DNA of 64,000 nucleotides, taken from assembly GCF_000719095.1 (NCBI RefSeq), contig NZ_JOEH01000035.1, positions 1-64,000 on the forward strand, read 5' to 3'. Shown in pieces: positions 36,167-45,115 of this stretch. The position numbers were made by a program, and so were the translations under genes. How positions within the stretch are numbered: position 1 is the stretch's first letter; each line of letters begins with the position of its first letter. The DNA comes from Streptacidiphilus jeojiense. Its GTDB lineage: Bacteria; Actinomycetota; Actinomycetes; Streptomycetales; Streptomycetaceae. A model generated the notes under the pieces. It had not been told where the DNA came from. It searched no databases and saw only the letters and a program-made list of their open reading frames with translations.

Positions 36167-38605
36167 CATCCGCGGGTCGAACAGCGGCTCCGCGGCCACC
36201 CGGGCCGGCAGCCGTTCGCCGAAGTACTCGATCTCGACCCGGCTGCCGGGCGCGGCCGAGGATGCCGACAGCCAGGCGTAGGCGATCGAGGCGCCGACGC
36301 TGTACCCGTACGCCGCGCTGGTGACGTAGCCCGCCGGCGCGCCGTCGGCGTACACCGGTTCCTTGCCCAGCACCACCGCTGACGGGTCGTCGAGGACCAG
36401 GCAGCACAGCTGCCGTTCGGGCGGGGCGTCCTTCAGCCGCAGCAGCGCCTCGCGGCCGGTGAAGGGGCCCTTGTCGAGCCGGACCGCGAAGCCCAATCCC
36501 GCCTGGTAGGGGTGGTGCTCGGCGGTGAGGTCCGCGCCCCAGGAGCGGTAGCCCTTCTCCAGCCGCAGGCTGTTGAAGGCGCTGCGCCCGGCGGCGACCG
36601 CGCCGAGCGGCTGCCCGGCCTGCCACAGGGTGTCCCACAGCCGCAGGCCGCAGTCGGCGTCGGTGTAGAGCTCCCAGCCCAGCTCGCCCACGTAGGAGAC
36701 CCGCAGCGCGGTGACCGGGACCTCGCCGATCCAGGCCCGGCGGGCCTTGAAGTAGCCGAAGCCCCGGTGCGAGAAGTCGGCCGTGGTGAGCGGCTGGACC
36801 AGTTCCCTGGCCAGCGGGCCCCAGACGCCGACGCAGCAGGTGCCGGCCGTGCTGTCGCGCAGCTGCACACTGCCGTCCTCGGGCAGCAGCCGCTGCAGCC
36901 GGATCAGGTCGAGCGGGGTGTTGGCGCCGACCTGGAAGTGCTGCTCGCCGAGCCGGGCCACGGTCAGGTCGCTGCAGACGCCGCCGCCCTCGTCCAGCAG
37001 CAGGGTGTAGGTCACCGTGCCCACCGGCTTGTCCAGCTGGTTGCTGGTCGCGCCCTGGAGCAGGGCCAGCGCGCCGGGCCCGGTCACCTCCAGCCGCCGC
37101 AGCGGTGTCATGTCGTAGAGCCCGACCCGGCGCCGGGTCGCCAGCGCCTCCGCCCCGGCGATCGGCGACCAGTAGCGGGAGGCCCACTCTCCCCGGCCCG
37201 GGACCTCGGCGACCTCCGGCAGCCCGGCGTTGGCCTCGAACCAGTGCGGCCGCTCCCAGCCGCCGGCCTCCAGGAAGTACCCGCCCAGCTCGCGCTGGCG
37301 GACGTGGAAGGGGCTGACCCGCAGCGGGCGGGGCTGCTCGGCGGGCTGCAGCGGATGCAGGATGTCGTAGACCTCGACGAAGTTCCGGCAGCCGCGCTGC
37401 CGGGTGTACGAGGGCGCCAGCTGCACCTGGTCGAACCGGCCGATCTCGCACTCGTGCAGGTCGAACCGGGAGCGCCCGTCCACCATCAGCTCGGCGACGG
37501 CCGCCGCCGCACCGGCGGAGTGGGTCACCCAGACCGCCTCGGCGAGCCAGAAGCCCGGCAGCGCCGGATCCTCCCCCAGCAGCGGGAAGCCGTCCGAGGT
37601 GAAGGAGAACACCCCGTTGAAGCCCTCCTCGACCTTGGCCGCGCCCAGGGCCGGGAGCAGTCGCCGGGACTCCTGCCAGGAGGGCTCGAAGTCCTCCTCG
37701 GTGAAGGCCAGCGCCGACGGCATGTCAGGGCCGCCGCCCCCGCCCAGCGGCCGGTCCAGGTCCACCGGCAGCGGCCGGTGGGCGTAGGAGCCGATGCCGA
37801 TCCGGTCGCCGTGCCGCCGGAAGTACAGGTCCTGGTCCTGGTGCCGCAGGATCGGCAGGTCCTCGGCCACCCCGCCGGCCGCCCCTCCGGGTGCCGTGAG
37901 CGCCGGCACCGGGGTGGTGCGGACGTACTGGTGCGCCAGCGGGACTAGCGGTAGTTCGGCGCCGACCATCCGGCCGATCAGCGGACCCCAGAACCCGGCG
38001 CAGGAGACCACGATGTCGGCCCGGAACACCCCCTGGTCGGTGACCACCGCGCTGACCCGTCCCGCGTGCTGCTCTATGGCGGTGACGGTGTGGTGCGCAA
38101 GGAATCTGACGCCTCGTCCGCTCGCTGTCCGGGCCTGGGCCGCGGCGGCCGCGACGGCGTCCGCCAGCCCGTCCCCGGGGGTGTGGAAGCCGGCCAGCAC
38201 CCGGTCGCGGTCCAGCAGCGGGTAGAGCCGGGCGCACTCCTCGGTGTCGACCAGTCGGGACTCGATCCCCCAGGCGGTGGCCCAGCCGTGACGGCGTTTC
38301 AGCTCCTCCGCCCGCTCCGGCGTGGTGGCCACCTCAAGGCCGCCCAGTGGCCGGTAGCAGGGGCGCCCGTCCAGCGACAGCGCCGCGTACTTGCGGGCCG
38401 TGTACGCCGCGAACTCGCTCATCGCCCTGGACGCGTTGGTCTGGAAGACCAGCCCGGGAGCGTGCGAGGTGGAGCCGCCGGTGGCGAACAGCGGGCCCTG
38501 CTCCAGCACCGTGATGTCGGTCCAACCGCGCGCCGACAGCTCGTCGCTGAGCGCGCAGCCGACGATCCCGGCTCCGATGATCACTACTGCGGGTTGTGCC
38601 GTCAT
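36149..38605 (-). CDS. Dimethylglycine oxidase-like flavoprotein with GCV_T domain
   Basis: The 818-residue protein combines an N-terminal FAD amine oxidase (VVIIGAGIVGCALSDELSARG) with a C-terminal aminomethyltransferase (GCV_T) folate domain (GLYDMTPLRRLEVTGPGAL, YVGELGWELYTD). Length (about 830 expected) and layout match Arthrobacter globiformis dimethylglycine oxidase. His 48 in GGSTSHAPGLVFQ coincides with the histidine carrying covalent FAD in that enzyme. It would convert dimethylglycine to sarcosine and pass the methyl to THF. The start at 38605 is chosen at the fold's N-terminus, with GGGAGG upstream. First gene of the operon. Confidence 0.9.
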   Translation of the reverse strand: MTAQPAVVIIGAGIVGCALSDELSARGWTDITVLEQGPLFATGGSTSHAPGLVFQTNASRAMSEFAAYTARKYAALSLDGRPCYRPLGGLEVATTPERAEELKRRHGWATAWGIESRLVDTEECARLYPLLDRDRVLAGFHTPGDGLADAVAAAAAQARTASGRGVRFLAHHTVTAIEQHAGRVSAVVTDQGVFRADIVVSCAGFWGPLIGRMVGAELPLVPLAHQYVRTTPVPALTAPGGAAGGVAEDLPILRHQDQDLYFRRHGDRIGIGSYAHRPLPVDLDRPLGGGGGPDMPSALAFTEEDFEPSWQESRRLLPALGAAKVEEGFNGVFSFTSDGFPLLGEDPALPGFWLAEAVWVTHSAGAAAAVAELMVDGRSRFDLHECEIGRFDQVQLAPSYTRQRGCRNFVEVYDILHPLQPAEQPRPLRVSPFHVRQRELGGYFLEAGGWERPHWFEANAGLPEVAEVPGRGEWASRYWSPIAGAEALATRRRVGLYDMTPLRRLEVTGPGALALLQGATSNQLDKPVGTVTYTLLLDEGGGVCSDLTVARLGEQHFQVGANTPLDLIRLQRLLPEDGSVQLRDSTAGTCCVGVWGPLARELVQPLTTADFSHRGFGYFKARRAWIGEVPVTALRVSYVGELGWELYTDADCGLRLWDTLWQAGQPLGAVAAGRSAFNSLRLEKGYRSWGADLTAEHHPYQAGLGFAVRLDKGPFTGREALLRLKDAPPERQLCCLVLDDPSAVVLGKEPVYADGAPAGYVTSAAYGYSVGASIAYAWLSASSAAPGSRVEIEYFGERLPARVAAEPLFDPRMEAIRC

Positions 38606-38886
38606 AGCCGAGGACCGCCCTCCCGGAATTGTTGCGTATGGAGAAACCCAACTCACGATGAGGAACTGAGCACCAGGGTGTTCGCACCGCGAGGGGGTGT
38701 CAAGAGCACCTCGGGCAAGTAACACCACGTTCACGTGTAGTACTTGACGCTGCATCGAGGCGCTCCCATGCTTGGCGACACCTCGTTGCAGATGAAGGCG
38801 ACTGTCTCTCATGGCGCAACGAAATCTTGCTGCTGCGTTCCCGCCAGACGTGCGTTCCCCGACCCCCGCCCGCACCTGGAGCGACC
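38606..38886. promoter_or_regulatory. Divergent promoter region of the betaine operon and permease
   Basis: Leftward: TTGACA (38703-38698), a 17-bp spacer and CACCCT (38680-38675). Rightward: TTGACG (38744-38749), 17 bp and CATGCT (38767-38772). Downstream of each start lie sequences sharing a GTTGC..GAG pattern: GTTGCGTATGGAG (38631-38643), GTTGCAGATGAAG (38785-38797) and, inverted, CTCATGGCGCAAC (38808-38820). The last recurs exactly at the iclR start (33288-33300). They are candidate IclR operators. CACGTTCACGTG at 38726-38737 is a further small palindrome. Confidence 0.5.
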
Positions 38887-40461
38887 ATGAGCACCCTCAG
38901 CCCGCCGCCCACACCCACCCACTCCGAGGACACCCACGACCTGGCCGGCTTCGGCTACCGCCAGGAGTTGGAGCGTTCGCTCGGCTCCTTCTCCAGCTTC
39001 GCCGCCGGCTTCAGCTACATCTCGATCATGACCGGCGTCTTCCAGCTCTTCGGCTTCGGCTTCGCCAGCGGCGGCCCCGCCGTCTTCTGGACCTGGCCGC
39101 TGGTCTTCGTCGGCCAACTGGCGGTCGCCCTCTGCTTCGCGGAGATGGCCGGGCAGTTCCCGCTGGCGGGCTCGGTCTACCAGTGGTCCAAGCAGATCGC
39201 CGGCCCCGGCACCTCCTGGATGGCCGGATGGATCATGTCCATCGGGGCGATCGTCACCGCAGCCGCCGTCGCGGTGGCCTACCAGATCATCCTTCCCCAG
39301 GTGTCGCTGGCCTTCCAGATCGTCGGCGGCTCCGCGGACGCCGGGCTCACCAGCACTCCCAACGGGGCCAGGAACGCCATCCTGCTGGCGCTCGGCCTGG
39401 TCGTCTTCACCACCATCGTCAACATCATCGGCGTGCGGCTGATGGCCAAGCTCAACAACCTCGGTGTGGCCGTGGAGCTCATCGGCGTCACCCTGCTGAT
39501 CATCATGCTCGCCGTCCACATCAAGCGCGGCCCGCAGGTGGTGCTGCACACCGCCGGCACCGGCGCCGGCCACTCCTGGGGCTACCTCGGCGCCTTCCTG
39601 GTCGCCTCACTGATGAGCGCCTACGTCTTCTACGGCTTCGACACCGCGGGCGCCCTGGCCGAGGAGACCAAGCAGCCCCGGCTGCACGCCCCCCGCGCCA
39701 TCCTGCGCGCGCTGACCGCCGCCTTCATCGCCGGCGGCCTGCTGATGCTGGTCGGCATGATGGCCGTCGGCAACATCAACGCCAAGGAGATCGGCACCCT
39801 GGGCATGCCCTACCTGATCAAGAGCACCCTGGGCACCGGCCTCGGCGACGCCTTCCTGGTCTGTTCCGCCATCGCCATCACCGTCTGCTGCCTGGCCGTG
39901 CAGACCGCGGCCATCCGGCTGATCTTCTCCATGGCCAGGGACGGACGGCTGCCCTGGTCCGCCGCCATCTCCCGGGTCTCCCCGCGCTCCAAGACGCCGA
40001 TGGTGCCGGCCCTGCTCACCGGGGTGCTCACCATCGCCCTGCTGCTGGTCAACATCGGCAACCAGCGGGTGTTCTACATCCTGACCTCGGTCGCGATCAT
40101 CCTCTTCTACATCCCCTACCTGATGGTGACCGCGCCCATGCTGCTGCGCCGCCTGCGCGGCGAGTGGCCCCGCGAGAACCACGGCCCGCACTTCAACCTG
40201 GGCCGCTGGGGCCTGCCGGTGAACATCTTCGCGGTGCTGTACGGCGCGGCCATGACCGTCAACCTCGCCTGGCCCCGGGCCGCCGTCTACGGCAACGACC
40301 ACTGGTACTTCCAGTGGGGCGCCGTCGTCTTCACCGCCGTCATCACCGCCGTCGGGCTGGGCCTCTACCTGCTGCGCCGCAACGCGTCACAGCCGCAACC
40401 GCCGGCCCAGCCCGAGGACCCGGCCCAGCCCCAGGATCAGAGCTTCTCCACCGGGGCGTAG
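38887..40461 (+). CDS. APC-family amino acid/amine permease
   Basis: The 524-residue protein has about 12 transmembrane helices, beginning with the APC opening (GFGYRQELERSLGSFSSFAAGFSYISI) and including the conserved FYGFDTAGALAEETKQPR in the middle. The start at ATG 38887 has GGAG upstream. Divergence from the betaine operon suggests uptake of choline, betaine or a related amine. Its 3' end overlaps pcrA by 25 bp. Confidence 0.9.
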   Translation: MSTLSPPPTPTHSEDTHDLAGFGYRQELERSLGSFSSFAAGFSYISIMTGVFQLFGFGFASGGPAVFWTWPLVFVGQLAVALCFAEMAGQFPLAGSVYQWSKQIAGPGTSWMAGWIMSIGAIVTAAAVAVAYQIILPQVSLAFQIVGGSADAGLTSTPNGARNAILLALGLVVFTTIVNIIGVRLMAKLNNLGVAVELIGVTLLIIMLAVHIKRGPQVVLHTAGTGAGHSWGYLGAFLVASLMSAYVFYGFDTAGALAEETKQPRLHAPRAILRALTAAFIAGGLLMLVGMMAVGNINAKEIGTLGMPYLIKSTLGTGLGDAFLVCSAIAITVCCLAVQTAAIRLIFSMARDGRLPWSAAISRVSPRSKTPMVPALLTGVLTIALLLVNIGNQRVFYILTSVAIILFYIPYLMVTAPMLLRRLRGEWPRENHGPHFNLGRWGLPVNIFAVLYGAAMTVNLAWPRAAVYGNDHWYFQWGAVVFTAVITAVGLGLYLLRRNASQPQPPAQPEDPAQPQDQSFSTGA

Positions 40462-42995
40462 CGCAGCAGCAGCTGCTTGGTCCCCTCCGCACCGAAGTCG
40501 ATCGTCGCCTTGGCATCGTCCGCCGGTCCGCCCACGGCCACGACGGTGCCAAGGCCGAAGCGGTCGTGCGTCACCCGGTCGCCGACGGCCAGTGACACCG
40601 CCGCCCGCTCCTTGATCCGCCCCGCACTCCGGCCCCAACCCGCGGGCGCCGAGGACTTCCTGCCACCGCCGCCGTTGGCCCCGCCGCTGCCCCCGAAGGA
40701 GCCGCGGGCGGACGGTACCGCGGCCGCGGAGGACCGCTTCTCGTCCACCAGCGCCGGCGGGATCTCCTCCAGGAAGCGCGACGCCGGGTTGTACGAGGGC
40801 TGCCCCCAGGCGCTGCGCAGCACCGCCCGGGACAGGTACAGCCGTTCCCGCGCCCTGGTCAGCCCCACATAGGCCAGTCGGCGCTCCTCCTCCAGCTCCT
40901 TCGCCTGGCCGAAGGTCCGCATGTGCGGGAAGATCCCGTCCTCCATCCCGGTCAGGAACACCACCGGGAACTCCAGCCCCTTGGCCGTGTGCAGCGTCAT
41001 CAGCGTGATGACGCCCTTGCTCTCACCGTCGTCGTCATCCGGGATCTGATCGCTGTCCGCCACCAGCGCCACCCGCTCCAGGAACGCGGCGAGACCGGTC
41101 GCGACCGGCTCCGCCTCGGGGTCCGCGGGCTCCGCCGCGGCCTCCTCCTGCTCGAACTCCAGGGCCACGGCCGCGAGTTCCTGCAGGTTCTCGACCCGGG
41201 TCTCGTCCTGGGGATCGGTCGACGCCTGGAGCTCGGCGAGGTAGCCGGTCTCCTCCAGGATGGCTTCCAGCACCGCCGCCGGTCCTGCACCCGACTCTAC
41301 GACCCCGCGCAGCTTCGCCAGCAGATCGTTGAACTTCTTCACCGCATTGAGCGAGCGCGAAGCCATTCCGTACGCCTCGTCGGCGCGCAGCAGCGCCTGG
41401 GCGAAGGAGATCCGCTCGCGCGACGCCAGCGCCTCGATCATCGCCTCGGCCCGGTCGCCGATCCCGCGCTTGGGGACGTTGAGGATCCGCCGCAGCGGCA
41501 CGGTGTCCTCGGGGTTGGCCAGCACCCGCAGGTAGGCCAGCACGTCCCGGACCTCCCGGCGCTCGTAGAAGCGCACCCCGCCGACCACCTTGTAGGGCAG
41601 CCCGACCCGGATGAACACCTCCTCGAACACCCGGGACTGGGCGTTGGTGCGGTAGAACACCGCGACGTCGCCCGGACGGGCCGCGCCCGAGTCGGTCAGC
41701 CGGTCCACCTCGTCGGCGACGAACTGCGCCTCGCCGTGCTCGTCGTCGGCGACGTAGGCGGTGATCAGCTCGCCGTCGGCGCCGGCCGTCCACAGGTTCT
41801 TGGCGCGGCGGTTGGTGTTGCGCTCGATCACCGCGTTGGCGGCGCTGAGGATGGTCTGGGTGGAGCGGTAGTTCTGCTCCAGCAGGATGGTGGTGGCGCT
41901 CGGGTAGTCCTCCTCGAAGTCGAGGATGTTGCGGATGGTCGCGCCGCGGAAGGCGTAGATCGACTGGTCCGCGTCACCGACCACGCACAGCTCGGCCGGC
42001 GGCACCGTGGCCAGCCCGGCCGCCGCCGGATTGACGAACTCGCCGTCCACCGTCTTCTTCGGCGCGGACCCGGCCGCACCCCCGGACAGCTCCCTGACCA
42101 GCATGTACTGGGCGTGGTTGGTGTCCTGGTACTCGTCCACCAGGATGTGCCGGAAGCGGCGCCGGTAGTACTCGGCGACGTCCGGGAACGCCTGCAGCAG
42201 GTGCACCGTGGTCATGATGATGTCGTCGAAGTCGAGGGCGTTGGCCTCGCGCAGCCGCGCCTGGTAGAGCCGGTAGGCCTCGGCGAGCTTGCGCTCCATC
42301 GGGTTGGCGGCCTGCCCGGCGTAGGTCTCCTCGTCGACCAGCTCGTTCTTGAGGTTGGAGACCTTGGCGGTGAAGGACTTCGGCGGGAACTGCTTGGGGT
42401 CCAGGTCCAGGTCCCGGCAGACCAGCGCCATCAGCCGCTGCGAGTCGGCGGAGTCGTAGATCGAGAAGCTGGAGGTGAAGCCCAGCTTCTTGCTCTCCCG
42501 GCGCAGGATCCGGACGCAGGCGCTGTGGAAGGTGGACACCCACATGACCTTGGCCCGCGGCCCGACCAGCGCCTCCACCCGCTCGCGCATCTCGCCGGCG
42601 GCCTTGTTGGTGAAGGTGATCGCCAGGATCTCGCCCGGCTGCACCCCGCGCGCCCCCAGCAGGTAGGCGATCCGGTGGGTCAGCACCCGGGTCTTGCCGG
42701 AACCCGCGCCGGCCACGATGAGCAGCGGCGAGCCGGCGTGCACCACGGCCTCGCGCTGCTGCGGGTTCATCCCGTCCAGCAGCGCGGCCGGGTCCGCGAC
42801 CGGGCGCGGGGCGCCGTCGCGGTAGTACCCCTCGCGCTGCGGCGGGGGCGCGTCGAAGCTGCCCGCGAACAGGTCGGCGGGCAGTTCCTCCTCGTAGGGG
42901 AGGTCGTCGTCGGCATGGCCGGCATGGTCGGCCGGCGGCTCCGCGGCGGAACCCTGCAGACCGGGCAGGGGAATGTCATCAAAGAGGCTGCTCAT
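40437..42995 (-). CDS. pcrA: ATP-dependent DNA helicase PcrA/UvrD
   Basis: The 852-residue SF1A helicase unwinds DNA in repair and replication-conflict processing. Motifs include Q motif GMNPQQREAV, Walker A AGAGSGKT, Ia ITFTNKAAGEMRER, II VDEYQDTNHAQY, V LMTLHTAKGLEFPVVF and VI YVGLTRARERLYLS. A C-terminal Tudor-like RNAP-binding tail (VGDRVTHDRFGLGTVVAVGG) is typical of PcrA. ATG 42995 has a TAGACT hexamer 8 bp upstream (43004-43009) and no Shine-Dalgarno, suggesting a leaderless mRNA; a TTG at 43001 is less likely. Confidence 0.97.
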   Translation of the reverse strand: MSSLFDDIPLPGLQGSAAEPPADHAGHADDDLPYEEELPADLFAGSFDAPPPQREGYYRDGAPRPVADPAALLDGMNPQQREAVVHAGSPLLIVAGAGSGKTRVLTHRIAYLLGARGVQPGEILAITFTNKAAGEMRERVEALVGPRAKVMWVSTFHSACVRILRRESKKLGFTSSFSIYDSADSQRLMALVCRDLDLDPKQFPPKSFTAKVSNLKNELVDEETYAGQAANPMERKLAEAYRLYQARLREANALDFDDIIMTTVHLLQAFPDVAEYYRRRFRHILVDEYQDTNHAQYMLVRELSGGAAGSAPKKTVDGEFVNPAAAGLATVPPAELCVVGDADQSIYAFRGATIRNILDFEEDYPSATTILLEQNYRSTQTILSAANAVIERNTNRRAKNLWTAGADGELITAYVADDEHGEAQFVADEVDRLTDSGAARPGDVAVFYRTNAQSRVFEEVFIRVGLPYKVVGGVRFYERREVRDVLAYLRVLANPEDTVPLRRILNVPKRGIGDRAEAMIEALASRERISFAQALLRADEAYGMASRSLNAVKKFNDLLAKLRGVVESGAGPAAVLEAILEETGYLAELQASTDPQDETRVENLQELAAVALEFEQEEAAAEPADPEAEPVATGLAAFLERVALVADSDQIPDDDDGESKGVITLMTLHTAKGLEFPVVFLTGMEDGIFPHMRTFGQAKELEEERRLAYVGLTRARERLYLSRAVLRSAWGQPSYNPASRFLEEIPPALVDEKRSSAAAVPSARGSFGGSGGANGGGGRKSSAPAGWGRSAGRIKERAAVSLAVGDRVTHDRFGLGTVVAVGGPADDAKATIDFGAEGTKQLLLRYAPVEKL

Positions 42996-43225
42996 CGTCA
43001 ACGAGTCTAGGCGTCCGCACCGACACTCCTGGCCGCTATCCGCGGACCGCTGCCGCCGAGCACGGTCAGATGATCCGATTGATCAGTGTTTCGCTCAACT
43101 ACGGGCGGATCCGCTGCCCAATCAGCCAGGACTTCATCAATCGGAACGATCAGTTCCGCAGAACTTCGACCAGCCTCGAACTCCGCCCCTCGCCGCCGGT
43201 CCCCGCCGGACTAGCGTCCCGGCCC

Positions 43226-44254
43226 ATGGCGTCGCACCGAAAACCGAGACCGAACCCGCTGGCCGCCGTCACCACCCGGGCCACCACCCGCACCGCGGTC
43301 ACCCTGGCCACGGCCGCCGCCGCGTCAGTCACCGTGTTCGCCCACCCCGGGCACGCCGATCCCAGACCCACCGCCGAGGGCGTGAAGTCGCAGGTCGACC
43401 AGCTCTACCAGCAGGCCGAGGCGGCGACCCAGGACTACGACGGCGCGGTCGCCAGGACCGCGGCGCTCCAGCAGCAGACCGCCGAGCTGCAGGACCGGGC
43501 GGCCCGTACCCAGGCGGCGATGACCACGCTGCAGACCCGGCTCGGGGCGGTCGCCGCCGCGCAGTACCGGGGCGGCGGGGTCGACCCGCTGATCCAGCTG
43601 CTCACCAGCGCCCACCCGGACGACTTCCTGCAGCAGGCCGGCTCGCTCAGCCGGCTCAACGCCTCCGAGCAGCAGCTGCTCACCCAGTACGGGACCCAGC
43701 GCCGCACCCTGGACCAGGAGCAGGCCGCCGCCACCGCCCAACTGGCCCGGCTCCAGGCCGCCCAGCAGCGCATCTCCGCCGCGCGGGCCCAGGTCCAGGC
43801 GAAGCTGGCCGCCGCCCGTCAGCTGCTCGGCACCCTCACCGCCGCGCAGCAGGCCGCCGCCGAGCAGGCCCCCGGGGCCGCCGAGGCACCTCCCGCCCCG
43901 GTCTCCGGCCGCGCCGCGACCGCGGTCGCCTTCGCCCGGGCCCAGCTCGGCAAGCCCTACGTCTGGGGTGCGGCCGGGCCGGACGCCTTCGACTGCTCGG
44001 GGCTCATCCAGGCCGCCTGGGCCGCCGCCGGGGTCTCGCTGCCACGGACCACCTACGAGCAGATCAACGCCGGGCAGCGGATCTCCGTCAGCCAGCTCCA
44101 ACCCGGCGACCTGGTCTTCTACTACTCCGGCATCAGCCATGTCGGCATCTACGTCGGCAACCACCAGATCATCCACGCTCCGCACCCCGGCGCGTCGGTG
44201 GAGTACGCGCCGGTGGACGAGATGCCGATCAGCGGTGCGGTCCGCCCCGGGTAG
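43226..44254 (+). CDS. Secreted NlpC/P60 (C40) peptidoglycan hydrolase
   Basis: The 342-residue protein has a basic N-terminus with a signal peptide (TRTAVTLATAAAASVTVFAHPGHA), a long coiled coil (residues about 50-215, Gln/Ala-rich) and a C-terminal NlpC/P60 domain with catalytic Cys in DAFDCSGLIQAAW and His in SHVGIYVG. It resembles RipA/Cse-type hydrolases. A TAGCGT hexamer at 43212-43217 sits 8 bp before ATG 43226 with no Shine-Dalgarno, so it is probably leaderless. It is divergent from pcrA. Confidence 0.93.
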   Translation: MASHRKPRPNPLAAVTTRATTRTAVTLATAAAASVTVFAHPGHADPRPTAEGVKSQVDQLYQQAEAATQDYDGAVARTAALQQQTAELQDRAARTQAAMTTLQTRLGAVAAAQYRGGGVDPLIQLLTSAHPDDFLQQAGSLSRLNASEQQLLTQYGTQRRTLDQEQAAATAQLARLQAAQQRISAARAQVQAKLAAARQLLGTLTAAQQAAAEQAPGAAEAPPAPVSGRAATAVAFARAQLGKPYVWGAAGPDAFDCSGLIQAAWAAAGVSLPRTTYEQINAGQRISVSQLQPGDLVFYYSGISHVGIYVGNHQIIHAPHPGASVEYAPVDEMPISGAVRPG

Positions 44255-44284
44255 GGGCAGGGCGGGGTTGTCGGGTGCGGCTCG

Positions 44285-44318
44285 TGCATGGCTTGTCGCG
44301 CAGTTCCCCGCGCCCCTA
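44285..44318 (-). repeat. GC-rich intergenic repeat, copy D
   Basis: GTGCATGGCTTGTCGCGCAG and the adjoining TTCCCCGCGCCCCT match the recurrent element. It lies between convergent genes (stops at 44254 and 44354) with no facing copy. A nearby GCAACT/AGTTGC pair could form a second hairpin. Confidence 0.8.
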
Positions 44319-44353
44319 TGGGGCTGCAACTGAACCGACGTGGGCAAGTTGCA

Positions 44354-45115
44354 CTAGACCAGCCGTCGCGCCGTCGCCCAGCGGGTCAGTTCGTGACGGT
44401 TGCTCAACTGCAGCTTGCGCAGCACCGCGGAGACATGGCTCTCCACCGTCTTCACCGAGATGAACAGCTGCTTGGCGATCTCCTTGTAGGCGTACCCGCG
44501 GGCGATCAGCCGCAGCACCTCGCGCTCGCGCTGGGTCAGCCGGTCAAGGTCCTCGTCGACCGGCGGGGTGTCGGTGGCGGCGAAGGCGTCCAGGACGAAG
44601 CCGGCCAGCCGCGGCGAGAAGACCGCGTCGCCGTCGGCGACCCGGAAGATCGCGTCGACCAGGTCGGTGCCGGTGATGGTCTTGGTGACGTAGCCGCGGG
44701 CGCCGCCCCGGATCACGCCGATGACGTCCTCGGCCGCGTCGGAGACCGACAGCGCCAGGAACCGCACCGCCTCCGCGCCCTCGGGCGAGGTCGCCGGCGC
44801 GGTGCCGCCAGGCATCAGCGGGGCACAGCGCCGCAGCACCTCCACCCCGCCGCCGCCGGGCAGGTGGACGTCGAGCAGCACCACGTCCGGCCGGGTGGCG
44901 GTGACCACCGCGACGGCCTGCTCCACATCGGCGGCCTCGCCGACGACGTCCACGCCGGTGCGCTCGGTCTGCCCGATCTCGGCACGCACGCCGGTGCGGA
45001 ACATCCGGTGGTCGTCCACCAGCACCACCCGCGCCCGGCGACCGCCCTCGGCCCCGGCGCCCTCGGTCCCGGCGGTCCCGGTCCCGGCAGCCATCTCGTC
45101 CCCGCCCGTCGTCAT
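44354..45115 (-). CDS. NarL/LuxR-type response regulator
   Basis: The 253-residue protein has a receiver domain (VVLVDDHRMFRTG acidic pocket; phosphoacceptor Asp in DVVLLDVHLPGG) and a C-terminal LuxR helix-turn-helix (LTQREREVLRLIARGYAYKE, KTVESHVSAVLRKL). It forms a two-component pair with the kinase upstream, overlapping it by 4 bp (ATGA). Confidence 0.95.
   Translation of the reverse strand: MTTGGDEMAAGTGTAGTEGAGAEGGRRARVVLVDDHRMFRTGVRAEIGQTERTGVDVVGEAADVEQAVAVVTATRPDVVLLDVHLPGGGGVEVLRRCAPLMPGGTAPATSPEGAEAVRFLALSVSDAAEDVIGVIRGGARGYVTKTITGTDLVDAIFRVADGDAVFSPRLAGFVLDAFAATDTPPVDEDLDRLTQREREVLRLIARGYAYKEIAKQLFISVKTVESHVSAVLRKLQLSNRHELTRWATARRLV

Noticed and set aside
36149..38875. An N-terminal extension of the dimethylglycine oxidase to 38875
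   Set aside because: The extension covers the divergent promoter region and lacks family similarity. The FAD fold begins right after ATG 38605.
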